A DNA stretch of 64,000 nucleotides from BP-191 sp035940575. Lineage in GTDB: Bacteria; Actinomycetota; Actinomycetes; BP-191. The translations under genes were made by a program, and so were the position numbers. This document shows positions 43,101 to 49,746 of this stretch, piece by piece. Under the pieces are notes generated by a model that saw only the letters and a list, made by a program, of their open reading frames with translations, was not told where the DNA came from and made no database searches. The stretch spans positions 1 through 64,000 of the forward strand of contig DASZER010000044.1 of assembly GCA_035940575.1 (NCBI GenBank), read 5' to 3'. Each line of letters begins with the position of its first letter. Position 1 is the stretch's first letter.

Positions 43101-46100
43101 GGAGTTGTTCAGGGCGCAGGTCAGCGTCGTGGCGTTGACGACGGCGGAGACCGTGCAGGAGTTGGCGCCGCTGGTGACGGTCGCGGTGGTGTCGACGCCG
43201 AGGGCGGTGAAGTCGGCCTGCGGGTCGACCAGGGTCGAGCCCGTGCTGCCGGTGCCCGTGGTGCCGGAGCGGGTGAGCGCGGACAGCGTGCCGGTGACGA
43301 CCGGGTCGGCGGTGTGGGTGCCGGTGACCGGCGTGTGGCGGCCGAACAGCCGGGCGCCGGTGCCGAGCCGCAGCGCGATCGAGCCGACGCTGGCGGTGAG
43401 GTCGACGTTCGCGTCGTCCACGGTCGCGGTGAGGCTCGTGATGCCGGAGTCGGCGCGGACGACGACGTCGCCCGACGGGATGCCGGGGTCGAGCGGGACG
43501 GCGAAGCGGACCTTGGCCTCGCTGTTCGCGGAGACGGCGAACGAGCCGACCGCGCCCTCGTCGTCGGCGAGGCCGTGCAGGTCGAGGTTGCTGATCGGCG
43601 CGAGGTCCATGCGGAACGGCGCGTCGAGCGTCGCCGCGCCGTCCCACGCGACGGAGAGCTGGAGGTGCGGCTTGTTCGCGAGCGAGGTGCCGTTCGGGAG
43701 CGTGTGCGCGAAGCGGTCCAGGGTGACGCCGACCTCGGCGCCGGAGAGCGTGACGCCGTTGGCGGACGTGCGCGCGTCGAGCTCGCCGTCGATCGCGGCG
43801 ACGAGCTCCTGCAACGTCGCCGGCGGCGTCGCGGCCGGGGCGACGGCGGTCCACGTGACGGTGCCGTCGGTGACGGTCGCGCCGGCCGTGGCGGGCCAGG
43901 TGGGCTCGGCGGAGCCGGTGGTCCCCGCGGTCGTCGCCTTGAACAGCAGCGGCGACGCGGCGGACGGGTTGGACGGCAGGACGAGGGCGTCGACCGCGGC
44001 GGCGGTCGCGCGCTTCCACGTCGGAGCCTGCGCGGTGACGGGCACCCGCTCGCCGATCGCGGCGGCGACGTCGCGGATGCCGGCGAGCTGCGGGGTGAGG
44101 CGCTTGGGCGTCAGGCCGATCATCGGCAGCGGCGCGACGTAGCCGGGCTCGGAGCTCTGGTCGAGGCGGTTCGCGACGTCGTAGAGGTTCTCGAGGAGCA
44201 GGCCGCGCAGCGCGTCCTGGTCGCCGGAGACGCGCCAGCCGTCGCCGGAGCGCCACGTGTTGTCGTCGTACGTCGCGGTCGTGACGGTGGTGCCGTCGGC
44301 GTTGGCGTACGTCGGCTTGCCGTCGGTGCCCGTGCCGGTGCGCGTCGCGGCGCGGCGGCCGCCGGACATGCCGGTGAGCGTGCGGCCGGCGGTCGTGCCG
44401 TCGTCCACGGTGCTGCTGGCGTCGCAGGTGAGCGTGTGCGCGCCGGTGACGGTGACGTCCTCGCAGGTCGCGCCGGTGGTGACGTTCTGCAGCGTCGCCC
44501 CGAGCTTGCTGCCCGCGGCGATCGTGTGGCCGAACGCCGAGAGGAAGTCGGTGCCGGCGTCGTTCAGCACGGTGGTGGAGGCGGTGGCGTTGGTCGCGCC
44601 CGACTCCACGAGCGGCAGGACGTCGAAGAGCCGGAGGTACGTCGCGTACGCCGCGTTGGGCGTCGCGACGGGCTTGGTCGTGTCGCTGACGTCGGCCCAG
44701 TCGCCGGTGACGACGGCCTGGTCGGTGCCGGACGTGAGGCCGGCGAGCGTGCCCGCCGCGTCGACGTCGAACGACGTGTCGAGCCTGAGCCCCCACGTCG
44801 CCGACGGCCGCGTGTCCATGGCGAGCAGGCGGCGCAGCGAGACGCCGCCGGGGACGGTGACGTTGTCGCGGCCGGCGATCGGGTGCGCGGAGTCGGTCGC
44901 GAGGTCGGCGGCGACGACGGGGCCCGTGCCGGTCGGCGCGAGCGCCCACTCGGTGGCGGTCGCCTCGACGGCGAGGTAGCCGACCTTGCCGTCGAACACC
45001 GCGCCCGCGCCCGACGCGGTCACGCCGTCGATCTCGAACTCGTGCCCGCTGCCGAGGACCGCGAAGTAGCGGTCCACCTGGCCGTCGAGCGCGTCGGAGT
45101 CGAGGGCGGCGAGGTCGTCCTGGAGGAGCAGGCCGTACGTCGCCGCGAGCGTCGTCTCGCCGACGTCGACGGTGACCGGCTTCGTCTGCGTCTCGTCGTC
45201 CGGGTCGGCCGGCGCGCGCAGGGCGAGCCCGGACAGGCCGGTGCCCTGGCGCAGCGCGTCGCCGACGTCGAACGACGCCCGCATCGACGCCGGGTCGTCG
45301 GAGAGGCTGACGGCGTACGTGAGCTTCTCGGCCGCGGCGTCGTACGCCGCCGTGATCGTGGAGCCGGGCAGCGCGTCGAGCGCGGCCTGGAGCTCCTGCG
45401 CGCTGCGGATGCGCGGCGTCGCGGTGAACGTCACCGTGGCCGTGCCGCCCTGGGGCTGCTCCTGCGTCACGTCGAACTGCACCGCGACGTCCGGCTCGAC
45501 CTCGGAGCCGGTGACGGTGACGTTCGTCGTGGGGGCGGGGCCGACGGTGCTGGCGGTGGTGCCGTTGGTGATGCCGGTGGTCGTGCCGTCGGAGCGCATC
45601 CACGAGACGCCGCCGCTGACGGGCGTGCCGGTGACGGCCTGGCAGTACCACGTGGTCCCGGCGAGGTCGGCGCCGGTCGGCGGCTGCGTGTCCGCCTTGC
45701 CGCAGACGATCGCGGCGGAGCCCTGGTGCTCGACGAGCGTCTGCAGCTCGCCGGCGGGGTCGTACGCCTCGGAGAAGCGGCGGCTCAGCAGCGGCACGTT
45801 GACGTCCACGCGCGCCTGCGCCCCGGCCATGGCGGCAGCGAACTGCGACAGGCCCGTGAGCGCGTCGTCGGCGCCGACGCGGGTGAACGGCTCGAGGTTG
45901 GCGAGGCTCACGACCGGCGCGCTCGGCGCGCTCGCGGTGGTGGAGACAGGGCGCAGGTCGACGTACGACGGGGCGCCGGCGTCGAGGTAGGTGACCGTGC
46001 CGCCGGAGGTGCCTGCCGGGAGCAGCGAGGAGCCGAACGCCAGCGACACGTCGACGCTCGGCGTCGTCCCCGCCGGGTCGGTCAGCGCGAACGCCGCCCA

Positions 46101-46922
46101 GTCCGGCAGCAGCGTCGTCGCCCACTCGGCGGCGGTGACGTAGCCGTCGGCGTCGGGGTCGGTGAACGTCGTCGCGCCCTGGATCGCGTACGCCGCGCGG
46201 CCCGTGACCGTGACGTCGGTGAAGCCGTAGCGCGAGGTGAACGACAGCCCCGTCTCGCTGCTGTCGCCGTCCGTCGCGAGCGTCATCGTGGCGGCGTTCG
46301 GGATCGCGGAGAACGCGCGCGGGAGGTCGATGCCGAGGTCGCCCACGACGGCCTTGTCCATGCGGAACGGCACGTCGAGCGTCAGCGTCATGCCGACGGG
46401 CACGGTGCCCGTGCCGGCCGTGTCGGTGCCGTGGACGGTGACGGCGGGGCGCGGGTTCGGGTCGTCGGGCGAGCCGCCGGGGCGGACGTAGGAGATCGGC
46501 ACGTCCTGCTCCCCGCGCACGACCGCGTGCAGGGTGAACGTCGCCACGTCGCCCGCCGTCGCGATGCCGCCGGGGACGGTGTAGGTGACGCCGCTGCCGG
46601 AGGCGTCCTCGATCGCGTCGTCGAGGTCGCCGTAGTCGCCGTCGAACGTGCTCAACGGACCGGCGAGGGTGCGGGTGAACAGCGTCGGGAAGCCGAGGAC
46701 GTCGGCGGGGCTGCGGTCGGTGAGCGGCAGCTTGGTGGCGAACGCCGGGTGGTCGGCGAGCGCGTCCATCGCGACGGCGAACGTCGCGAGGCCGCGGGCC
46801 GTGCCTATCGCCTCGGGGGTGCCGGGGCTGAGCGCCTCGGCGCCGAGCAGCGGCAGTCCGTACAGAAGGACGGCGGTGCTGAGGAGGACGGTCGAGCTCC
46901 GGCCGACCAGGCGTCGCGTCAT
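34137..46922 (-). CDS. Giant secreted RTX calcium-binding protein (about 4,261 aa)
   Basis: Signal peptide from MTRRLVGRSSTVLL (cut near residue 31), AAGGGA ribosome site before ATG 46922. Residues about 32-2480 are beta-rich with no recognised enzyme. They include an EF-hand loop at about 254 (DPDADGYVTAAE), tandem Cys-pair modules (about 1230-1480) and a second EF-hand loop at about 2360 (DPDNDGKLYMDE). From about 2480 to 4200 it is RTX nonapeptides (GGxGxDxxx), in blocks separated by longer inserts, which fold into calcium-filled beta-rolls. The C-terminal tail has Cys near the end. Likely a calcium-folded surface or biofilm adhesin. No type I secretion genes are adjacent, so Sec export is implied. 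Confidence 0.88.
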   Translation of the reverse strand: MTRRLVGRSSTVLLSTAVLLYGLPLLGAEALSPGTPEAIGTARGLATFAVAMDALADHPAFATKLPLTDRSPADVLGFPTLFTRTLAGPLSTFDGDYGDLDDAIEDASGSGVTYTVPGGIATAGDVATFTLHAVVRGEQDVPISYVRPGGSPDDPNPRPAVTVHGTDTAGTGTVPVGMTLTLDVPFRMDKAVVGDLGIDLPRAFSAIPNAATMTLATDGDSSETGLSFTSRYGFTDVTVTGRAAYAIQGATTFTDPDADGYVTAAEWATTLLPDWAAFALTDPAGTTPSVDVSLAFGSSLLPAGTSGGTVTYLDAGAPSYVDLRPVSTTASAPSAPVVSLANLEPFTRVGADDALTGLSQFAAAMAGAQARVDVNVPLLSRRFSEAYDPAGELQTLVEHQGSAAIVCGKADTQPPTGADLAGTTWYCQAVTGTPVSGGVSWMRSDGTTTGITNGTTASTVGPAPTTNVTVTGSEVEPDVAVQFDVTQEQPQGGTATVTFTATPRIRSAQELQAALDALPGSTITAAYDAAAEKLTYAVSLSDDPASMRASFDVGDALRQGTGLSGLALRAPADPDDETQTKPVTVDVGETTLAATYGLLLQDDLAALDSDALDGQVDRYFAVLGSGHEFEIDGVTASGAGAVFDGKVGYLAVEATATEWALAPTGTGPVVAADLATDSAHPIAGRDNVTVPGGVSLRRLLAMDTRPSATWGLRLDTSFDVDAAGTLAGLTSGTDQAVVTGDWADVSDTTKPVATPNAAYATYLRLFDVLPLVESGATNATASTTVLNDAGTDFLSAFGHTIAAGSKLGATLQNVTTGATCEDVTVTGAHTLTCDASSTVDDGTTAGRTLTGMSGGRRAATRTGTGTDGKPTYANADGTTVTTATYDDNTWRSGDGWRVSGDQDALRGLLLENLYDVANRLDQSSEPGYVAPLPMIGLTPKRLTPQLAGIRDVAAAIGERVPVTAQAPTWKRATAAAVDALVLPSNPSAASPLLFKATTAGTTGSAEPTWPATAGATVTDGTVTWTAVAPAATPPATLQELVAAIDGELDARTSANGVTLSGAEVGVTLDRFAHTLPNGTSLANKPHLQLSVAWDGAATLDAPFRMDLAPISNLDLHGLADDEGAVGSFAVSANSEAKVRFAVPLDPGIPSGDVVVRADSGITSLTATVDDANVDLTASVGSIALRLGTGARLFGRHTPVTGTHTADPVVTGTLSALTRSGTTGTGSTGSTLVDPQADFTALGVDTTATVTSGANSCTVSAVVNATTLTCALNNSATWANGSGYALSQNATAAVATASALTGQGFNAVRAGDVLKAGAVTCTVTATTGKAQTTLACPATGGSWTSGQAFTVERGAVLTDSAASFTSYTTSAGAAVVNTTKSASCATGTITATTIACATGTALSGGAVWQRTNAYRFDLGDPTKTLVHPDAGFDTKSLVGRTVRNTTDNASCVVTSATDDSLTCAVALTGGARWDAGDYYEVQGPGVAKANLSSFSLTGAVDDDPASYASETNLSVSRSGTSQSCNDSAVASTTSGDVCAVLAAQLVDPNAPKGTATSVAGNVVTVSSVPAAVVVGTEIRNETVSYSCVVTARTATTFTCPAPSGKAWAQGNAWAVDEGDYVGVLTYRATFSSGASVAGGLSNGFTDAVAADEPLEFSLITVAMNMLKTYVQEGLDGTLAAEPLPLIGLDRTAGSHVMDGLAALEDELAAVPAPVYTSMPQFKGALETYMANAIGNNSTLLRVLSPKTTANNDTGVTVTLLCKTTPNGAEHACATDGTETDENISDVRVRLTIGGDAATSARMSKGCTATTCSATTPSIHLDRFETGLPGLQLDGPNGVDVEAGWTYDVDFGLARDVGPYLGTTVTAPGGTADPALEVGASVHLPDTGTCSVTTHAAGVSAGGFSTSRCYQATLGLLQGIVYDGNGSVDSTTDGTDADRTGLRVKASLDLSGGVGTDAKGRISLDRLLTSTTPRPTFTAEADGNVDLYFVTGVSLNGQPAGSTLPSLQGTVHVAFGVNGTLAGADAEATGYGDISYGDLVMDAGSFVNEFMAPIVSEIYKLTRPFKTIADILMAPIPVLKEIAALTGQRIGTLLDLLEEAARKPLSLVRSVVGMVQLVGDLAAKAQSTLVGLGSYGNGVSSKGGFKVAKKDATKGSCGKKDAAGAKQPKDCSKTYKQDGTKYKQSVVQLGTCPANGCTGKELARTMTRGTSKQKFEGLNLSFPFLNDTSAVMGLLVGENATLVRFDTGAFGVSTSLEYSWGPFMAGPVPIDISIGGTIGLSARFAVGYDTRGIVNVLKQSRDAYDPSALADGIFIDDLDEAGNDVPEIKLTFVVTLGASVSISIFKVGLYGGVGITIGFDLVDPDNDGKLYMDEIEQFLDNPICLFRVEGLLDFFFGFFVEVDLKLWSKRWNYELFRLKPPIKLFEVECQRFEPDLAVAEGANLRLNVGESFAAARHYKSTRTAEKFVVRQMAPVDPTKATPVQVEFSGLVQDDLVPAGGRILADSGTGNDVIELASGTTPDGTEVPFTIGSTVNAGAGEDRVTTAAGADTVDGGADADKVSTAGGDDTVSGSGGDDVLDGGLGTDVLDGGAGSDKVSGNAGSDWVAGGADDDTLTGGPGLNAAQAATARTRNPSLSEAGAAALLDGRDVVVGNGGADTLAGHFGDDWLFGGAFSGASGATDRARLGSMASGFAFATACATTSADGGDQLNGEAGDDVLVGDAGDDRLSGGPGGDSLCAGDGNDTAEGDTANSTATGDDTILGGNGADSLVGRGGADVLDGGAGDDLLDAGDGSDDVTGGTGADAIDAGNGDDVVVGDTGTIPSTATITTSGSDVKSLVTSSAASDATRGTQPIVCRPSANVLAGGLLDLDGDGAADSGRFDGRRVTAGVVQTDDATPVAFDGTLGDRVVSDGRVQGGVSSVAGVATALRAGNGASSDCVIAGTGSDAVFAGPGDDTVLGEADRDYLQGDAGNDLLRGYQADDEIDGGADSDAVYGDTGADVVTGGAGTDDVHGGIGNDVAYGGPGDDTVSGEDGNDVLVGGSSTAATADGNDTVDGGADADVIAGDNATPNAQRTDVTLHDLSGGFAGNDVLGGQTQADTVYGQGGDDTIDGHEDSDILYGNGGTDTIHGSAGNDVVVGGTAQAGAPDAGDVLFGDAGTDTMFGDNVTGPSATFHDGNAGSDTMHGGDQDDLIFGQGGGDTLNGNAGNDRIVGGSGVAGHGDGGDTVHGNDGTDTIAGDNAAISGAFVVTLHDVHDLAGTAPSASSSGGDTIDGDAGADTISGQGGGDTIRGGDADDVVEGGSGNDTIDGDAGNDRLVGGNGIANTADGGDTIHGDDGTDTIAGDNATISPARVVTPLDLKTGGASVGAEAGGDTITGDAANDVVYATGGDDDVHGNGGDDYVEGGSGSDTIAGDDGVDRIIGGSSTADVRDSGDTITGNAANDTIAGDNATIAPNGDVVLLDVRTSGQAVAHEAGGDTISGNDGDDVIRGQSGDDAIGGGSGADYVEGNAGDDTIAGNDGDDRLTGGSGTDRGGANGAVRELRDTLDGGDTISGGGGTDVATGDNARVDAGGTVTLYDEDVTGTTPPPADVSGPDTMRGDAGTDRLYGQGDGDTMSGGTENDVMEGDSGADTMTGDAGDDDLVGGTTRDGAIRDGGDTMNGNAGTDVMLGDNGVVTGSGATARWTFFDLDAAGAATHPNADLAGNDVMHGDADADWVFGQSGDDTMTGDGGDDRMQGDGGADTIAGDDGADDVTGGSATHFVGTTPTALPNRVDGNDTVTGGTGADVVVGDNGRIDRTGTDLNTGDASRSVTLFDVAVAGGSTPQVSASGVDTVNGNEGRDLVFGGGAGDTLHGDAGDDHVEGNAGADTITGDADDDDIVGGGSSLANGLARFTAPATTGAATATNLADGGDTIDGGTGEDAVLADNGVVARTLTSLGAWTYHAAPFAQIPRRTVQAPVAKEVAGAFGDDTVNGGDGHDELHGELGNDTVNGGAGDDAVEGDLARVTVGVNGTGAGQNGKAQQVLTDSAKFLDETVFATGSLQRDTLLYEIATGGNDTLDGGAGNDSVHAGAGNDTVTGNAGATDADPGLTTVCATAIASTCDRDVLFGGDGDDWLWGGPDKDHVYGGYGSDHLDVVRPGTANPKARFVGPDVLYGGWDQDAMQGDLSSPSPNALDKLIDGTGVYNIYYVCEGAYGGNSVVRSPSPSMLTTLQALSSADGASAVTTKGSSGYVETSIVFTNEFTKNSSPAFLDSPGNFTCT
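34390..39480 (-). repeat. RTX nonapeptide array encoding Ca-binding beta-rolls
   Basis: About 5 kb of imperfect 27-base units translating to GGxGxDxxx (examples GGAGSDKVSGNAG, GNDGDDRLTGGSG, GDAGNDRLVGG). They are grouped in blocks of a few repeats, and the inserts between blocks themselves recur (AGDNA..., TLHDVHD, GTD). Each repeat pair can bind calcium through the Asp side chains. The repetitive, extremely GC-rich coding explains long stop-free frames on both strands here. Confidence 0.85.
42470..43245 (-). repeat. Tandem Cys-pair modules in the giant protein
   Basis: Four consecutive modules of about 60-65 residues share the plan: D..F at the start, a Val-rich strand, Cys, 12-14 residues with TTLxC, then a Gly-Trp-Gly turn and a Tyr/Phe-x-Val ending (ANSCTVSAVVNATTLTCALN; ASCVVTSATDDSLTCAVALT). 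Related single copies occur near 42060-42240 and 44360-44620. Each module has one Cys pair that would form a disulfide outside the cell. I do not recognise the domain. Confidence 0.6.
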
Positions 46923-47131
46923 CGGGCATCCCTTGATCGCCCCCGCTACGCCCCCGTTCGTACCTGTGCGTGACCACCCGGGGTAGGCGCGGGGCGCGAT
47001 CTGGCCCGAAGACCACCCGCCGTCACGCCGGAACCTGGGCAGAAGTGCCCATGGCGCTTCCACGACCGGCCGAGGGCGTGAGGACACGGCTACGGTGCGT
47101 CACGGCCTGTGCCGGTGGGACGATGGCCGGC

Positions 47132-47204
47132 GGGCCGGTAGCTCAACTGGCAGAGCAGCAGCCTTTTAAGCTGTGGGTTCAGGGTTCGATCCCCTGCCGG
47201 CCCA
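47132..47204 (+). tRNA. tRNA-Lys (anticodon TTT)
   Basis: 73 bases. Acceptor GGGCCGG/CCGGCCC with discriminator A, D arm GCTC...GAGC, anticodon loop CTTTTAA (anticodon TTT, reads AAA/AAG) and T arm CAGGGTTCGATCCCCTG. CCA is not encoded. Lies 210 bases upstream of the giant-protein start on the other strand. Confidence 0.97.
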
Positions 47205-47218
47205 CCCGTTGCTCCCCG

Positions 47219-47246
47219 TTGACGCCGCCGCGCCTGCCAGTACCAT
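47219..47246 (+). promoter_or_regulatory. Promoter of the PadR-HAAS operon
   Basis: TTGACG (47219-47224), 16-base spacer, TACCAT (47241-47246). The ATG at 47254 follows 7 bases later, giving a leaderless mRNA and fixing the PadR start there rather than at 47245. Confidence 0.6.
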
Positions 47247-47253
47247 GCGTCGC

Positions 47254-47589
47254 ATGGAACCTGGCGAGGCATTGCTGACGCACCTGCGGAGGGGGACGCT
47301 GGAGTTCTGCGTCCTCGCCGTGCTGCGCGGCGGCGAGCGCTACGCCGTGGACCTCGTCACGACCCTCGGCGCCGGCGGCACGCTCGTGACGAGCGAGGGC
47401 ACCGTCTACCCGCTGCTCGCCAGGCTCCGCCGCGACGGCCTCCTCGCGACGACGTGGCGCGAGTCCACCAGCGGGCCGCCGCGGCGTTACTACCGGCTCA
47501 CGCCCGAGGGCGAGGCCGCGCTCGCGACGTTCGAGAAGCAGTGGCGCCGCTACCGCGACGCCGTCGACGCCGTCCTGGAGACCCGATGA
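47254..47589 (+). CDS. PadR-family transcriptional regulator
   Basis: 111 aa. Winged helix of the PadR type: RRGTLEFCVLAVLRGGERYAVDLV, SEGTVYPLLARLRRDGLLATTW and PPRRYYRLTPEGEAAL. PadR proteins repress small operons that include a membrane protein, and its stop overlaps the following HAAS-domain gene by ATGA. It probably controls its own operon. Start chosen at 47254 from the -10 spacing; an ATG at 47245 is in frame. Confidence 0.93.
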   Translation: MEPGEALLTHLRRGTLEFCVLAVLRGGERYAVDLVTTLGAGGTLVTSEGTVYPLLARLRRDGLLATTWRESTSGPPRRYYRLTPEGEAALATFEKQWRRYRDAVDAVLETR

Positions 47590-48185
47590 ACGCCACCCTC
47601 CCCGCGATCGCGACGGAGTACCTGCGTACGGTCGAGCGCGGCCTGGCGCCGTTGCCCCGCGGCCGCAGGGACGAGGTCGTCGCCGACCTGCGCGAGCACC
47701 TCGCCGCCTCCCTCGAAGGGGCCGCGACCGAGGCGGACGTCCGCGACGTGCTCGACCGGCTCGGCGCGCCGCGCGAGGTCGCGCGCGCGGCGCTCGCGGA
47801 GGCGGGCGTCGTCGCGCAGCCGAAGCCGGTCATGGAGTGGTGGGCGGTCTTCCTCGTCAGCGCGGGGAGCGTGCTGCTGCCGGTCCTCGGGTGGCTGGCC
47901 GGCATCTCGATGGTCTGGTCGTCGCGGATCTGGCAGCGTCGGCTCAAGGTCGCGGCGACGCTGATGTTCCCGCTCGGCTTCGGCGGCGTGTTCGTCCTGT
48001 GGCGCCTGTACGACGGGCTCGGCGAGGACTGCGTGTACAGCCCGCACATGGGCGTCTGCACCGCGCGGTGGGTCTCCAACCCCGCCCTGGTCGCGTTCTT
48101 CGTCTACGGCGTGCTCAGCCCGTTCGTGTCCACGCTCCTGCTGATCCGCGCGCTGAGCCGGCACCGCGAGGCAACCGCGTTGTGA
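47586..48185 (+). CDS. HAAS-domain membrane protein (PadR partner)
   Basis: 199 aa. The N-terminal 80 residues are the helical HAAS/DUF1700-like domain (EYLRTVERGLAPLPRGRRDEVVADLREHL, VLDRLGAPREVARAAL). Three or four membrane segments follow. This pair (PadR plus HAAS membrane protein) is common in Gram-positive bacteria and thought to sense envelope or membrane state. The stop codon lies inside the -35 of the downstream tRNA promoter. Confidence 0.82.
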   Translation: MNATLPAIATEYLRTVERGLAPLPRGRRDEVVADLREHLAASLEGAATEADVRDVLDRLGAPREVARAALAEAGVVAQPKPVMEWWAVFLVSAGSVLLPVLGWLAGISMVWSSRIWQRRLKVAATLMFPLGFGGVFVLWRLYDGLGEDCVYSPHMGVCTARWVSNPALVAFFVYGVLSPFVSTLLLIRALSRHREATAL

Positions 48186-48209
48186 GAATCACTCCGGGTC
48201 GCCTATGCT
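48180..48209 (+). promoter_or_regulatory. Promoter of the tRNA-Glu-Asp-Phe cluster
   Basis: TTGTGA (48180-48185), 18-base spacer, TATGCT (48204-48209). The -35 overlaps the last codon and stop of the HAAS gene. Start of transcription near 48216, 36 bases before tRNA-Glu. The best consensus match in the window. Confidence 0.7.
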
Positions 48210-48251
48210 TCGACGGTTCCCCGACGGCGACGGCGTGGGGTCGTCGATCCG

Positions 48252-48324
48252 GCCCCCATCGTCTAGAGGCCTAGGACACCGCCCTTTCAAGGCGGCGACA
48301 CGGGTTCAAATCCCGTTGGGGGTA
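48252..48324 (+). tRNA. tRNA-Glu (anticodon TTC)
   Basis: 73 bases. Acceptor GCCCCCA/TGGGGGT (first pair G-U), anticodon stem CCGCC/GGCGG with loop CTTTCAA (anticodon TTC), T arm ACGGGTTCAAATCCCGT. First gene of a three-tRNA cluster. CCA not encoded. Confidence 0.96.
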
Positions 48325-48336
48325 CAGCACCACCGA

Positions 48337-48411
48337 GGTCCCGTAGTGCAGTTTGGAGTGCACGCCGCCCTGTCAAGGCGGAGGTCGCGGGTTCAAATCC
48401 CGTCGGGACCG
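48337..48411 (+). tRNA. tRNA-Asp (anticodon GTC)
   Basis: 75 bases. Acceptor GGTCCCG/CGGGACC with discriminator G, anticodon loop CTGTCAA (GTC), T arm GCGGGTTCAAATCCCGT. 12 bases after tRNA-Glu; same transcript likely. Confidence 0.97.
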
Positions 48412-48425
48412 CTCCACCCCTCCAG

Positions 48426-48499
48426 GGGCAGGTAGCTCAGCTGGTACGAGCGTCCGCCTGAAAAGCGGAAGGTCGGCGGTTCGACCCCGCCCCTGCCCA
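48426..48499 (+). tRNA. tRNA-Phe (anticodon GAA)
   Basis: 74 bases. Acceptor GGGCAGG/CCTGCCC with discriminator A, anticodon loop CTGAAAA (GAA), T arm GGCGGTTCGACCCCGCC. Last tRNA of the cluster; the next coding gene begins 15 bases after it. Confidence 0.97.
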
Positions 48500-48514
48500 C
48501 CCGGGAGTACGCCC

Positions 48515-49117
48515 GTGACCCACCCCTGGCCGCACCCGAACGACGTGGCCGCCGAGGCGGGATGGCCCGACGAGGCCGTCGCCCTCCTCGGGTGGGCGAT
48601 GTGGACCGCCGAGAGCCTCCACTACCTCGCCGACCTCGACGCGAAGGTCACCGTCGCCGACGGCCAGCGCCATCCGTGGCACGTCGTCGACCTCGCCCAC
48701 GCTCGCTGGGCGGCGTCCTCGGCCGTGGGCGCGATCGACCTGTGCGCCGCCGCGCTCGCGCGCCACTGCGGCGCCGGCCCCCGCACGACGAGGAAGGGCG
48801 CGGAGCGCGAGCTGGACCTCGGCGAGCTCGCGGAACGGGCGGAGAAGGACGCGCTCCCGCAGCCGGCAGCCGCGTGGGCGGTCGCGACCCAGGCGGACGG
48901 GGACGTGGCCGCGCTCGTGGAGGTGCGCCACCCGACGACGCACGCGCGGCTCAAGCGGCACTTCTTCAGGGGCGGCGGAGGCAGCGACCGGACGCACCTC
49001 GTCGTGGACGACGCGGGCACGACCCGCGAGGTCGGCGACCTCGTCCTGCTGGCGCGGGACACGGCCACGCGCGTGGTCGAGGACTTCCTCGACCGGATCG
49101 CGACGGGCGCTCTCTAG
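48515..49117 (+). CDS. Hypothetical protein downstream of the tRNA cluster
   Basis: 200 aa, GTG start with CGGGAG upstream. Helical, with Trp and His in the first third (HPWPHPNDVAAEAGWPDEA, MWTAESLHYLADL) and a basic RLKRHFFRGGGGSDRTH loop near residue 150. No signal peptide or membrane segment. Not recognised. Its stop shares bases with the stop of the convergent PPOX-like gene. Confidence 0.6.
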   Translation: MTHPWPHPNDVAAEAGWPDEAVALLGWAMWTAESLHYLADLDAKVTVADGQRHPWHVVDLAHARWAASSAVGAIDLCAAALARHCGAGPRTTRKGAERELDLGELAERAEKDALPQPAAAWAVATQADGDVAALVEVRHPTTHARLKRHFFRGGGGSDRTHLVVDDAGTTREVGDLVLLARDTATRVVEDFLDRIATGAL

Positions 49118-49617
49118 GCGCCGGTCTCGTAGCCGGCGTCCTCGGCGGCGTACGACAGCAGCCGCGACGGCGACAGCACGATCCACGCGCCGACCCAGTC
49201 GGGTACGCGTTCGAGCTTCGCGACGACGTCCGGCTCCACCGCCTCGGGCAGCGCGTCGACGATCCGGCACGGGCCCTCCGCGATCACGGCGAGGTGCGTG
49301 GCGTGAACGCCGTCGGCGACGACCGCGACGGCGTACGGGTTCGCGCGCACGTTGCGCAGCCGTACGGCGCCGGCGACCGTCGGCAGCCACACCTCGAGCC
49401 CCGACAGCACGAACGCCGACGGTGCCGCGTGCGGGCGGCCGTCGGCGCGGGTGGTGGAGACGGTGGCGTAGTAGCGGGGCGACGTCAGCGCCGCGAGCAG
49501 CGAGGCGCCGGTGAGGCGGCGGGACGGCGGGTACGACGTCGCGGTCGCGAGCGGCGACGACGCGAACGTCGCGGCCTGCAACGCCGCCAGGTCGTCGGCC
49601 AGGCCGGGGGAGGTCAT
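49114..49617 (-). CDS. PPOX-family flavin/F420-binding protein
   Basis: 167 aa, split-barrel fold of the pyridoxamine-phosphate-oxidase-like family: YYATVSTTRADGRPHAAPSAFVL, LRNVRANPYAVAVVADG and the C-terminal WIVLSPSRLLSY. Members bind FMN or F420 and reduce or oxidise small molecules. Without a structure the cofactor is open; F420 is plausible given the F420-type enzyme at 23.4 kb. A strong terminator lies just upstream, so it has its own promoter. Confidence 0.8.
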   Translation of the reverse strand: MTSPGLADDLAALQAATFASSPLATATSYPPSRRLTGASLLAALTSPRYYATVSTTRADGRPHAAPSAFVLSGLEVWLPTVAGAVRLRNVRANPYAVAVVADGVHATHLAVIAEGPCRIVDALPEAVEPDVVAKLERVPDWVGAWIVLSPSRLLSYAAEDAGYETGA

Positions 49618-49648
49618 CGCCCGATCATGCGCGTGTTCCCGGACATAG

Positions 49649-49695
49649 GACAGGCCCCGTGCTCGCTGCCACCCACAGCGGGTACGGGGCCTGTC
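49649..49695. terminator. Terminator after bldC
   Basis: 12-bp perfect stem, gacaggccccgt (49649-49660) / acggggcctgtc (49684-49695), extended by an inner cgctg/cagcg pairing. It is 52 bases past the bldC stop on the minus strand and upstream of the PPOX-like gene. Confidence 0.8.
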
Positions 49696-49746
49696 AGGTC
49701 GCGCGCCGAGCGACGGGGGCGCCGGCAGCGCAACGTTCGCGCGGAC

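Noticed and set aside
33660..46973. A stop-free plus-strand frame of about 4,400 codons opposite the giant RTX gene
   Set aside because: It is the mirror of the RTX gene: the repeating GGxGxDxxx codons and GC-rich third positions remove stops from the antisense frame. Its product is an Arg/Ala/Val/Asp-rich low-complexity string with no domain, signal or ribosome site.
47132..48499. tRNA genes as attachment sites of an integrated element
   Set aside because: No integrase, no repeated tRNA 3' end and no atypical gene block adjoins them.
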